NCBI RefSeq assembly: GCF_000718305.1
Contig: NZ_JOFQ01000007.1
Coordinates: 124,001-188,000, forward strand
Direction: 5' to 3'
Length of the DNA stretch: 64,000 bases
From: Streptomyces niger
Lineage (GTDB): Bacteria; Actinomycetota; Actinomycetes; Streptomycetales; Streptomycetaceae
Shown: in pieces, positions 32,435-40,035 of the stretch
Numbering within the stretch: the first letter of the stretch is position 1
Layout of the letters: the number at the start of each line of letters is the position of its first letter
Translations under genes and position numbers: made by a program
Notes under the pieces: generated by a model
What the model saw: the letters and a program-made list of their open reading frames with translations, nothing else
Told to the model about the DNA's origin: nothing
The model's database searches: none

Positions 32435-33730
32435 ATGCCGCGCACGTTCATCGTCGAGGCGGACGGCGGGTCGCGGGGCAATCCCGGGCCCGCCGGGTAC
32501 GGTGCCGTGGTCATCGACCCCGAGACCGGCGAGACGCTGGCCGAGGCCGCCGAGTTCCTCGGTACGGCCACGAACAACGTCGCCGAGTACAAGGGGTTGG
32601 TGGCCGGGTTGCGCGCCGCCCACGCCCTCGACCCGGAGGCGGAGATCCGGGTCCGGATGGACTCCAAGCTCGTCGTCGAGCAGATGTCGGGCCGCTGGAA
32701 GATCAAGCACCCGGACATGCAGCCGCTCGCGGCCACCGCCAAGGCCGTGTTCCCGCCGGACCGGGTCACGTACGAGTGGATCCCGCGCAAGGAGAACAAG
32801 CACGCCGACCGGCTCGCCAACGAGGCGATGGACGCGGGCGCGGCGGGCCGTCAGTGGGAGCCGAGCGCGTCGGGCGCGGCGCTCGCCTCGGGGCCGCGAC
32901 GGCCCGCGGGCGCCACGGCCTCGGACACCGCGGTCGCGGACGCGGAGCTCGCGGGTGCGGATGCGGAGATCACCGGTGCGGACGCGGAGCTCGCCGGTGC
33001 GGACGCGGAGATCGCCGGCCCCGCGGGAGCCCGTGCCGCCGGGGCGCAGGGCGCCGGCACCGCCACGGCCACCCCGCCGTCCGGCTGGGCCGTGCCCGCC
33101 GACCTGGGCGCGCCGACCACCTTCGTGCTGCTGCGGCACGGTGAGACCCCGCTGACGCCGGAGAAGCGGTTCTCCGGCAGCGGCGGCTCGGACCCCGAAC
33201 TCTCCGCCGCCGGCCGCCTGCAGGCCCGTGAGGCGGCCGCCGCGCTCGCCGTACGCGGCACGGTCCAGGCGATCGTCAGCTCCCCGCTGCGCCGCTGCCG
33301 GGAGACCGCCGAGACGATCGCGGCCCGGCTGGGTCTGGACGTACGCATCGAGGACGGGCTGCGCGAGACGGACTTCGGCGCGTGGGAGGGCCTGACCTTC
33401 TCCGAGGTGCGCGAGCGCCACCCGGCCGACCTGAACGCCTGGCTGGCCTCCGACAAGGCGGAACCGACCGGCGGCGGCGAGTCGTTCGCGGCCGTGGCCC
33501 GCCGGGTCGAGCTCACCCGCGACAAGCTCAGGGCGCGGTACGCGGGGAAGACGGTCCTGCTGGTCACCCACGTGACGCCGGTCAAGACCCTGGTACGGCT
33601 GGCGCTGGGCGCCCCGCCGGAGTCGCTGTTCCGGATGGAGCTCTCCGCGGCCTCGCTGTCGGCGATCGCGTACTACGCGGACGACAACGCGTCGCTGCGG
33701 CTGCTGAACGACACGTCGCACCTGCGGTGA
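32435..33730 (+). CDS. Bifunctional RNase HI / histidine phosphatase (CobC-like)
   Basis: A 431-residue fusion, the well-known Streptomyces architecture. The N-terminal RNase HI domain has its acidic residues in FIVEADGGSRGNPGPAGYG, NVAEYKGLV, RMDSKLV and NKHADRLANEAMD. The C-terminal domain is a phosphoglycerate-mutase-type phosphatase (LLRHGETPLT, SSPLRRCRETAE, ETDFGAWEGL, THVTPVK). RNase HI removes RNA from RNA-DNA hybrids; the phosphatase half resembles alpha-ribazole-phosphate phosphatase. The linker (~165-195) is a short tandem repeat of ADAELAG/ADAEITG. Confidence 0.93.
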   Translation: MPRTFIVEADGGSRGNPGPAGYGAVVIDPETGETLAEAAEFLGTATNNVAEYKGLVAGLRAAHALDPEAEIRVRMDSKLVVEQMSGRWKIKHPDMQPLAATAKAVFPPDRVTYEWIPRKENKHADRLANEAMDAGAAGRQWEPSASGAALASGPRRPAGATASDTAVADAELAGADAEITGADAELAGADAEIAGPAGARAAGAQGAGTATATPPSGWAVPADLGAPTTFVLLRHGETPLTPEKRFSGSGGSDPELSAAGRLQAREAAAALAVRGTVQAIVSSPLRRCRETAETIAARLGLDVRIEDGLRETDFGAWEGLTFSEVRERHPADLNAWLASDKAEPTGGGESFAAVARRVELTRDKLRARYAGKTVLLVTHVTPVKTLVRLALGAPPESLFRMELSAASLSAIAYYADDNASLRLLNDTSHLR

Positions 33731-33788
33731 GCTGAGCCGACGCGGCTACGGGGGTGCGGTCCACCGTCCGTGGCCGACTGCCGCGCCG

Positions 33789-33839
33789 TCGTGGCTGCCC
33801 GCGCAGTTCCCCGCGCCCCTGAAGCGCCTTTCAGGCGCC
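33789..33839. repeat. Dispersed Streptomyces intergenic repeat-like sequence
   Basis: GCGCAGTTCCCCGCGCCCCT followed by a GAAGCGCC/GGCGCCC hairpin-like element lies between the convergent RNase HI and aldolase genes. From memory, this motif is very common between genes in Streptomyces, often near 3' ends. It may help to end both transcripts. Confidence 0.5.
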
Positions 33840-34487
33840 CAGGGCGGAGGCCTCCGTCGCCAGGCGGGCGATCCGGTCCCAGTCCTTGGTGCGGACGGCG
33901 TCCGCCGGGAGCATCCACGTGCCGCCCACGCACGCCACGTTGGGGAGGGCCAGGTACTCCGGCGCGTTGGCCGCCTTGATCCCGCCCGTCGGGCAGAACC
34001 GGGCCTGGGGGAGCGGCGAGGCGAGCGACTTCAGGTACGCCGTGCCGCCCGCGGCCTCCGCCGGGAAGAACTTCAGCTCCGTGACGCCCTCCTCCAGCAG
34101 CGTCACGACCTCGGACGTCGTGGAGACTCCGGGCAGGAACGGCACGCCGGAGTCCCGCATCGCGCCGAGCAGCCGGGGCGACCAGCCCGGGCTCACCAGG
34201 AAGCGGGCGCCCGCCGCGACCGCCTCGGTGACCTGTGCCGGCGTGATCACCGTGCCCGCGCCGACCACCGCGTCCGGGACCTCGGCCGCGATCGCCCGGA
34301 TGGCGTCCAGCGCCGCCGGGGTCCGCAGCGTCACCTCGATCGCGGGCAGGCCGCCCGCGACGAGCGCGCGGGCGAGCGGTACGGCGTCGGCGGCGTCCTC
34401 CAGGACGACGACGGGGACGACGGGGGCGAGCCCGAGGACGGAGCCTTCGGAAGCGGGAGCGGGGGAAGCGGAGGCAGCACTAGTCAC
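33831..34487 (-). CDS. eda: KDPG/KHG aldolase
   Basis: A class I aldolase of the Eda family, 218 residues from GTG 34487; a longer ATG start at 34529 is possible. Neither has a ribosome site, so the transcript may be leaderless. Family motifs are LAPVVPVVVLEDAADAVPLARALVAGGLPAIEVTLRT, split here as PVVPVVVL and IEVTLRT, VGAGTVITPAQV, the Schiff-base lysine in ELKFFPAE, and FCPTGGIKAANAPEYL. It cleaves 2-keto-3-deoxy-6-phosphogluconate to pyruvate and glyceraldehyde 3-phosphate. The promoter carries spaced repeats at 34511-34545. Confidence 0.87.
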   Translation of the reverse strand: MTSAASASPAPASEGSVLGLAPVVPVVVLEDAADAVPLARALVAGGLPAIEVTLRTPAALDAIRAIAAEVPDAVVGAGTVITPAQVTEAVAAGARFLVSPGWSPRLLGAMRDSGVPFLPGVSTTSEVVTLLEEGVTELKFFPAEAAGGTAYLKSLASPLPQARFCPTGGIKAANAPEYLALPNVACVGGTWMLPADAVRTKDWDRIARLATEASALGA

Positions 34488-34510
34488 GCGTTCATAGTGC
34501 GCCTCGGCCG

Positions 34511-34545
34511 CATACTTCGCAACGAGCATTGCGTATGTTGCAACG
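34511..34545. promoter_or_regulatory. Spaced repeats in the eda control region
   Basis: CATACTTCGCAACG (34511-34524) and CGTATGTTGCAACG (34532-34545) are 21 nt apart and share 10 of 14 bases, so they lie on the same DNA face. CATAC and GTATG also form an inverted repeat (34511-34515 and 34533-34537), and GTTGCAAC (34537-34544) is a perfect palindrome. A sugar-acid-responsive repressor site is plausible. Confidence 0.4.
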
Positions 34546-34562
34546 CTGGACGAGGTGTGGGC

Positions 34563-35363
34563 TCAGAGCTCGGTGACGATCACGTCCAGCGCCCACGGCT
34601 TGCCGGCCTTCGCCGGGGCCTGCGCCTCGACCGTGTAGCCCAGCCCGCGCAGTGCCTCCAGCAACTCCTCGGGGCCGGCCGGCTCCAGTCCGGCCGAGAG
34701 CAGGTCACGGACCATCCGGCCCTTGGTCGCCTTGTTGAAGTGGCTGACCACGGAGCGCTTCTCCACTCCGTTCACGATCTTCGACTGAAGCACCCGCACC
34801 GTCGCCGTCCGCTCGGCGACCTCGCCCTTCGGCTTCCAGGCCGACGCGTACGCGGACGACCGCAGGTCCAGCACGAGCCGGTCCCCGGCGGCGGCCGGCA
34901 ACACCTCGGCCATCGGCCCGCGCCAGTAGGCGCCCAGCGCGCCCAGGCCGGGCAGCTTCACGCTCATGGAGCAGCGGTAGGACGGGATGCGGTCGGCGAT
35001 CCCCACCGCGCCCCACAGCCCGGAGAAGACCAGCAGCGACCGCTCCGCCAGCTGCCGCGCCTTCTGATCGAGCGTCGCCAGGCCGAGCGCGTCGTACAGC
35101 ACGCCGGTGTAGATCTCGCCCGCCGGGCGGGTGCCGGCGGTGCGCAGCGCGGCGTTCTTCGCGACCTCGCCCTTCAGCCCCTCGCTCAGGCCCAGCACCT
35201 CCTGCGCCTTGCCGGCGTCCGCCGCGCACAGCTCGACCAGCTCGGTCAGCACGGCCTCCCGAGCGGGCGCGAGGCCCGGCAGCGACAGCGCGGCCACGTC
35301 CAGCGGGGCCGTGCCGTCCTGTCCGTCGGCCTTGCCTTCGGACGGCGGCAGCAGCGTGAGCAC
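34563..35363 (-). CDS. yaaA: Peroxide stress protein YaaA-like
   Basis: A 266-residue DUF328 protein. The N-terminal signature is MLTLLPPSEGKA, with ADRIPSYRCSM and VVSHFNKATKGRMVRDLL as further family motifs. GTG 35363 has AAGGAG upstream. YaaA homologues bind DNA and limit iron-driven oxidative damage during peroxide stress in E. coli; the role in actinobacteria is inferred. Monocistronic, between the aldolase and the RNB exonuclease genes. Confidence 0.88.
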   Translation of the reverse strand: MLTLLPPSEGKADGQDGTAPLDVAALSLPGLAPAREAVLTELVELCAADAGKAQEVLGLSEGLKGEVAKNAALRTAGTRPAGEIYTGVLYDALGLATLDQKARQLAERSLLVFSGLWGAVGIADRIPSYRCSMSVKLPGLGALGAYWRGPMAEVLPAAAGDRLVLDLRSSAYASAWKPKGEVAERTATVRVLQSKIVNGVEKRSVVSHFNKATKGRMVRDLLSAGLEPAGPEELLEALRGLGYTVEAQAPAKAGKPWALDVIVTEL

Positions 35364-35481
35364 GGTCGGTCTCCTTACGGCGGTACGGGCACGAGAGCGG
35401 GCCGCACCGGACGGGGCGGCCCCCGTGCACCCTATGCCGTCGCCGCGACGGCCCTTGACGGTCCCTGGAGGGGATTTGTCC

Positions 35482-35487
35482 TAGTCT
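35482..35487 (+). promoter_or_regulatory. -10 element for leaderless RNB transcript
   Basis: TAGTCT fits TANNNT and stands 6 nt before ATG 35494, which has no ribosome-binding site. A TTGACG at 35455 is 21 nt further upstream, rather far for a matching -35. Confidence 0.45.
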
Positions 35488-35493
35488 CGTGCC

Positions 35494-36993
35494 ATGCCCC
35501 GTCGCCCGATGCGTGTGACCGACGAATCCCCTGAGGGCACCGCCCCGCTGGGCGGCGCGCTACGGGAGCTGCGGACGCGACTGGAGATCCCGGCGGAGTT
35601 CCCGCCCGAGGTCACGGCGGAGGCCGACCGCGCCGCGCGCAGCCCACGGATGCCGGCCGAGGACGCCACCGGCCTCCCGCTCTTCACCATCGACCCGCCC
35701 GGCTCCACCGACCTCGACCAGGCGCTCCACCTCGCGCGCCGGGAACCGGGCGGCTTCCGCGTGCACTACGCCGTCGCCGACGTCGCCGCGTTCGTCGCCC
35801 CAGGAAGCGCGCTGGACGCCGAGGCGCACCGCCGCGTGACGACCCTGTACTTCCCCGACGGGCGCGTGCCCCTGCACCCGCCCGCCCTCGGGGAGGGCGC
35901 CGCGAGCCTGCTGCCCGACCAGGACCGGCCCGCCGTCCTCTGGCGGCTCGACCTGGACGAGTACGGGGCGCTGGTCGGCACCGACGTACGCCGGGCCGTC
36001 GTCCGCTCCCGCGCCCGGCTCGACCACGAGGGCGTGCAGCGCGCCATCGAGTCCGGCACGGCCGCGGAACCCCTCTCCCTGCTCCGCGACATCGGCGAGC
36101 TGCGCGAGGAGCGCGAACGGGACCGCGGCGGCATCTCGCTCCACGTGCCCGAGCAGGAGATCGTGGCCCGGGACGGCCGCTACCGCCTCGCCCACCGGGC
36201 ACCGCTGCCCGCCGACGGCTGGAACGCGCAGCTCTCACTCCTCACCGGCATGGCGGCGGCCGGCCTGATGCTCGACGCCGGCACCGGCATCCTCCGCACC
36301 CTGCCGTCCCCGCACCTCGCCACCCCGTTCGCGCCCGAGGAAGCGCCGCCCCCGGACGGCGCCGTCGGCCGGCTGCGCCGGACCGCCCGGGCGCTGGGCA
36401 TCGACTGGCCGCACCACACCCCGTACGCGGAGCTGATCCGGGAGCTCGATCCGCGCCTCCCCGAGCACGCCGCGTTCCTCCAGGAGTGCACCTCCCTGCT
36501 GCGCGGCGCGGGCTACACGGTCTTCGACGGCACGCCGCCCGCGCCCGGCGACGCCCTGCACTCCGCCATCGCCGCCCCGTACGCCCACGCCACGGCGCCA
36601 CTGCGCCGCCTCGTCGACCGGTACGTGGTCGAACTGTGCCTGTCAGCGGCGGCCGGGGAGCCGCCGCCGGAATGGGTGCGGGCGGCGCTGCCCGCACTGC
36701 CGGAGGAGATGGCGGCGGGCGGCCGGCGGGCCCACCGCGTCGAGCGGGAGTGCGTGGACCTGGTCGAGGCGGCCGTCCTGCGGGACCGGGTCGGCGACCT
36801 CTTCGACGGCTACGTCGTCGACGTCCACCCGGACCGGCCCCGCCGGGGGACCGTCCACCTCTGCGCCCCGGCGGTCGTCGGCCGGGTGGACGCCGCCCCC
36901 GACGCCCCGCCGCTGCCCCTCGGCCACCCCCTGCGCGTCCGCCTCACCGCCGCCGAACCGGGCCGCGAACCGGTCCGCTTCGTCCCGGCCTGA
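35494..36993 (+). CDS. RNB-domain exoribonuclease (RNase II/R family)
   Basis: A 499-residue protein built around an RNB catalytic domain (about residues 55-380). The active-site stretch reads FTIDPPGSTDLDQALH, followed by VHYAVADVAAFVAPGS and, near the end of the domain, APYAHATAPLRRLVDRYV. Aspartates equivalent to D201, D207 and D209 of E. coli RNase II are kept, while the fourth (D210) is Gln. Cold-shock and S1 domains of full RNase R are missing or reduced, so this is the short actinobacterial form. Probably degrades RNA 3' to 5'. Confidence 0.87.
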   Translation: MPRRPMRVTDESPEGTAPLGGALRELRTRLEIPAEFPPEVTAEADRAARSPRMPAEDATGLPLFTIDPPGSTDLDQALHLARREPGGFRVHYAVADVAAFVAPGSALDAEAHRRVTTLYFPDGRVPLHPPALGEGAASLLPDQDRPAVLWRLDLDEYGALVGTDVRRAVVRSRARLDHEGVQRAIESGTAAEPLSLLRDIGELREERERDRGGISLHVPEQEIVARDGRYRLAHRAPLPADGWNAQLSLLTGMAAAGLMLDAGTGILRTLPSPHLATPFAPEEAPPPDGAVGRLRRTARALGIDWPHHTPYAELIRELDPRLPEHAAFLQECTSLLRGAGYTVFDGTPPAPGDALHSAIAAPYAHATAPLRRLVDRYVVELCLSAAAGEPPPEWVRAALPALPEEMAAGGRRAHRVERECVDLVEAAVLRDRVGDLFDGYVVDVHPDRPRRGTVHLCAPAVVGRVDAAPDAPPLPLGHPLRVRLTAAEPGREPVRFVPA

Positions 36994-37006
36994 GGCGACC
37001 GGTGCC

Positions 37007-37693
37007 TCACGGGGCGGCCGGCTCCGGTGCGGCGTCCGCTTCCCGTACGGTCCCGGCTGCTGTCCGCGCTGTCTCCTCGGCCGCCTCCCGAGCGGCCTCG
37101 GCCGCCTCCCGCAGGGCCGTCACCGCCGCCCGCGAGTCGTCCGCGTGGAAGCGCACCGTGCGCACCTCCTCGGGCGCCCCCATGAAGCGCCGTACGACCG
37201 TGACCGGCGCGGACAGCTCCACCGTCACCGATGTCTGTCCGCCGGTGGCCGCCTCCAGGACGCCGGCGGGCGGCTTGCCGTTCGGGAAACGGAGGTCGCG
37301 CCGGACCGTGGCGACCAGCGCCAGGGGAATCACGGCGTCGAGCCGCGCGCCGTTCCGTACGCGCAGCACCCCGGCGCCCACCAGATGCGGCCGGGTGACC
37401 GCGGCGGCGTGCAGCCCGAGCGCCATCAGCACCGTGTAGACGTCCAGTACCAGCATGATCCCGTGGACGACGGGCCACTCCGCCAGCAGGAAGGACATCC
37501 CCACGGTCTCCACGAGGCACACGAAGGCGAAGCCGAGCACCAATGGGGCCTGCGCCCGTGCGTACCCGAAGGCATGCACGCCGCGCGCCGCCGGGCCCGC
37601 TCCGTCCCGCCGCCGTACCGCCCACAGCCCCAGGCTCGCCAGCCACCGCCCCTCGTGGGCGAGCAGGAGGCGCGCCGTGCGCCCCCGGCTCAT
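37007..37693 (-). CDS. Two-TM membrane protein, possible MerR target
   Basis: A 228-residue protein with two hydrophobic segments near residues 48-68 and 74-97 and a soluble C-terminal region (LVGAGVLRVRNGARLDAVIPL onward) that looks PH-like. The last ~35 residues are Ala/Glu-rich. Its ATG overlaps the MerR gene stop (ATGA), so it is co-translated with the regulator. Exporters or membrane proteins in this position are often the regulator's output. Function unknown. Confidence 0.72.
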   Translation of the reverse strand: MSRGRTARLLLAHEGRWLASLGLWAVRRRDGAGPAARGVHAFGYARAQAPLVLGFAFVCLVETVGMSFLLAEWPVVHGIMLVLDVYTVLMALGLHAAAVTRPHLVGAGVLRVRNGARLDAVIPLALVATVRRDLRFPNGKPPAGVLEAATGGQTSVTVELSAPVTVVRRFMGAPEEVRTVRFHADDSRAAVTALREAAEAAREAAEETARTAAGTVREADAAPEPAAP

Positions 37694-38499
37694 CGTGCCT
37701 GCTCCGTGAAGAGCCGGATCGCCTGCCGGACGGCCGCGGCCTGGGCCGGGGCGAAGTGCGCGTAGAAGGCCCGCATCATGGTCCGGGCCGTTGTCGGGTC
37801 TCCCGCCCCGGCCTCTTCGGCGGCCAGCGCCTCGCGCGCCCCGGCGGCCAGCTCGGCCGGCATGCAGTCGCACAACGCTTGTGCCGCCGCTGCCACGCGC
37901 GGGTCGTCCACCTCGGCCTCCGCGAGCTCGTCCAGCATCGCGTAGACCTCGTACGCGCGGTCCATCGCCTCCGGCTCGTCCAGCGCCGAGCCGAGCACCG
38001 CCGTGAACTCCGCCGGCGCCGCGCCCATCGACTCGAACATGGCCATCAGCTCCCGTTCCTGCCGGGCCATCGCGGGCTCGGGGCCCGGGCGGGCGGCCGA
38101 GGCGCGGGCCATCCGTCCGAAGACATCCGCCAGTTCCTCGGACACCGGGCCCTCGGCGGGCAGGCCGCCGTGCTCCTCGGCCCGGCGCAGCAAGGCGCCC
38201 AGCCGGGCCCGCCGCTCGCGGATGTCCGCCTCCTGCCGCGCCAGGTCCGCGTCCAGCTCGGCCAGTACCTCGTGCAGGTCGCGCCCGGCGTCCTCGGCCA
38301 GTACGTCGCGCACCTCGTCCAGGCCCAGCCCCAGCTCCGTGAGGCGCCGCACCCGGGACAGCAGGACGGCGTCGCGCAGTCCGTACTCCCGGTAGCCGTT
38401 GGCCCGGCGCTCGGGCTCGGGCAGCAGCCCCAGGTGGTGGTAGTGGCGCACGGTGCGGGTACTGACGCCGGCCAGCGCCGCCAGCTCGCCGATCCTCAT
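37690..38499 (-). CDS. MerR-family transcriptional regulator
   Basis: A 269-residue regulator. The N-terminal winged helix reads MRIGELAALAGVSTRTVRHYHHLGLLPEPERRANGYREY, split as RIGELAALAGVSTRTVRHY and GYREYGLRDAV, followed by the dimerisation coiled coil (~75-125). The ~145-residue C-terminal domain is helical, and no metal-site cysteine pair is evident, so a drug or metabolite effector is more likely than a metal. A promoter with the 19-bp MerR-type spacer lies upstream, suggesting autoregulation by DNA untwisting. Confidence 0.87.
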   Translation of the reverse strand: MRIGELAALAGVSTRTVRHYHHLGLLPEPERRANGYREYGLRDAVLLSRVRRLTELGLGLDEVRDVLAEDAGRDLHEVLAELDADLARQEADIRERRARLGALLRRAEEHGGLPAEGPVSEELADVFGRMARASAARPGPEPAMARQERELMAMFESMGAAPAEFTAVLGSALDEPEAMDRAYEVYAMLDELAEAEVDDPRVAAAAQALCDCMPAELAAGAREALAAEEAGAGDPTTARTMMRAFYAHFAPAQAAAVRQAIRLFTEQAR

Positions 38500-38544
38500 G
38501 CCGGCCGTCCGATGGGTGAGCTTCTTCCCGTCTCCATGGCGACA

Positions 38545-38575
38545 AGTAGAAACGTTGACGCTGCGGCAAGGTCAA
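38545..38575 (-). promoter_or_regulatory. MerR-type promoter with 19-bp spacer
   Basis: On the minus strand TTGACC (38575-38570), a 19-nt spacer and TCTACT (38550-38545) stand before the merR gene. The spacer contains an imperfect dyad (TTGCCGCAGCGTCAA). Elongated spacers of this kind are the hallmark of MerR-activated promoters. Confidence 0.6.
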
Positions 38576-38638
38576 GGAACGGCGCCGGACGGCGGCCGGG
38601 GGCGGGCGGTGGTGACGTGCAGGTAGCATGGTCGGCAC

Positions 38639-39048
38639 GGCGGACGAGCCGGCCGGGCGGTCGCGTGGGGGTCTTCGGACCTCCCCGAGGAACGTCCGGG
38701 CTCCACAGGGCAGGGTGGTGGGTAACGCCCACCCGGGGTGACCCGCGGGACAGTGCCACAGAAAGCAGACCGCCGGTGCCGCAAGGCGCCGGTAAGGGTG
38801 AAACGGTGGTGTAAGAGACCACCAGCCTCCGAGGCGACTCGGAGGGCTAGGTAAACCCCACCTGGAGCAAGGTCAAGAGGGGCCGTCTTCGGACGGCCCT
38901 GCGCGGATGTTCGAGGGCTGCCCGCCCGAGTCCGCGGGTGGACCGCACGAGGCTGCCGGCAACGGCAGCCCTAGATGGATGGCCGCCTCCCCGCGGCCCG
39001 CAAGGGCCCCGGGAGACAGAACCCGGCGTACAGGCCGACTCGTCCGCC
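38639..39048 (+). ncRNA. rnpB: RNase P RNA (type A, actinobacterial)
   Basis: The catalytic RNA of RNase P, which matures tRNA 5' ends. Conserved blocks are all present in order: GAGGAACGTCCGGGCTCC (CR I), ACAGAAAGCAGACCGCC (CR II region), GGTAAGGGTGAAACGGTG, GTAAGAGACCACCAG, and near the 3' end AGATGGATGGCCGCC and GACAGAACCCGGCGTACAGG. The ends pair: GGCGGACGAG at the 5' side with CTCGTCCGCC at the 3' side, which sets the limits given. A TAGCAT -10 lies at 38624-38629. Confidence 0.95.
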
Positions 39049-39411
39049 GCCACCGGCAGCAGCCGCGGCGCCGGCCCATTCGGAGGCCGGTGCGGATACG
39101 CGCACGGTCCCTCGAACTGCCGCTCAACAGTGCAGCTTTCGGCGTGCAGTTGCCTGTTTCGCTTCTTGCTCCCGACGGAATTCGCCACGACTGTGACCGG
39201 GGTCATGCGGGCCGGATCCACGAAATGCTCGACCGCTCACTGTGGTCGCGGCAACCCGTGTCATAACGGACAGAAGTGCTATGTATCGATTTGGCGGGCG
39301 AACCTCCGGTCTTTTCGTTTTCTCCGTGCTGGCGCTTGTGAATACTTTGTGACTGCACCGTAAGAGATGTAACGAAAATGGAGAGGAGTCGGACGCCGCA
39401 AACAACAAAAA
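39049..39411. other. Intergenic region without a recognisable gene
   Basis: About 360 nt downstream of rnpB is richer in A/T than the surroundings (e.g. GAATACTTTGTGACTGC near 39338). No reading frame with plausible composition, RNA gene or strong palindrome is seen before the terminator at 39412. Confidence 0.4.
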
Positions 39412-39459
39412 GGGGTGAGGGTGGTGTCGGCCTATCCGGGCCGATACCACCCTCACCCC
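39412..39459 (-). terminator. Rho-independent terminator of the WXG100 gene
   Basis: Arms of 21 nt (39412-39432 and 39439-39459) pair with a single G-U mismatch across a 6-nt loop. On the minus strand the stem is followed by TTTTTGTTGTTT, a rare genuine T-tract in this DNA. It lies 43 nt after the WXG100 stop. Confidence 0.9.
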
Positions 39460-39502
39460 CGAGCGCTCTGCGCAAGCAGGCTCAACCGCGGCAGTCGCCG
39501 CC

Positions 39503-39790
39503 TTACTTGCCCAGTTCGAGGTCGAGGTTCTCGAAGGAGTCCGCGGCCTTCTCCAGGTACTGGGCCAGGCCGTCGAGACCCTCGTTGGTCTTCGACATAC
39601 CCTGCTTGAACTCCTCGAAGTCGTGACCGAACTTCTTCGACGCCTGCCGGGTGACGAAGCCCTTCTCGAGCAGGCCGTCGATGTAGCTCTTGAGGTCGTG
39701 GAGCTTCTCCTCGATGCGCTCCTTCTCGCGGTTCATCTTCTTCGCCGCGGCCCGCATGTCCTCATATGTGACATCAAGGTCTTTAGCCAT
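39503..39790 (-). CDS. WXG100-family type VII secretion protein
   Basis: A 95-residue all-helical protein of EsxA/EsxB size. Two amphipathic helices flank a turn at LLEKGFVTRQASKKFG, where the usual W-x-G is replaced by G-F. The second helix ends GLDGLAQYLEKAADSFENLD, giving the Y-x3-D/E-like secretion signal. GGAGGGAAGGGG precedes the ATG. It is transcribed away from the EssC-like ATPase gene and has its own T-tract terminator, which suggests high, independent expression. Likely a secreted partner or substrate of the ATPase. Confidence 0.85.
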   Translation of the reverse strand: MAKDLDVTYEDMRAAAKKMNREKERIEEKLHDLKSYIDGLLEKGFVTRQASKKFGHDFEEFKQGMSKTNEGLDGLAQYLEKAADSFENLDLELGK

Positions 39791-40035
39791 GACGTTCCCC
39801 TTCCCTCCGTTGATGACCGCGAGGTCCCCCTCCCGGCATGCGTTTGGCGCGCACCTCTTCGGCGCGCGCCGCTGAGTAGCCTAGTCGTTGACTCAGGCAG
39901 GTGCACACAGGTGCCGTCGCAAGGCTCATTGAACCCCAGCAAATCGGGATGTTGTTGAGACATACTGAGGTGCGTGGCCGAGTTGTCGGGACGATATTCT
40001 CTTCCTCGTAGAGAGGTATTTCGAGGAGGAGCTAA

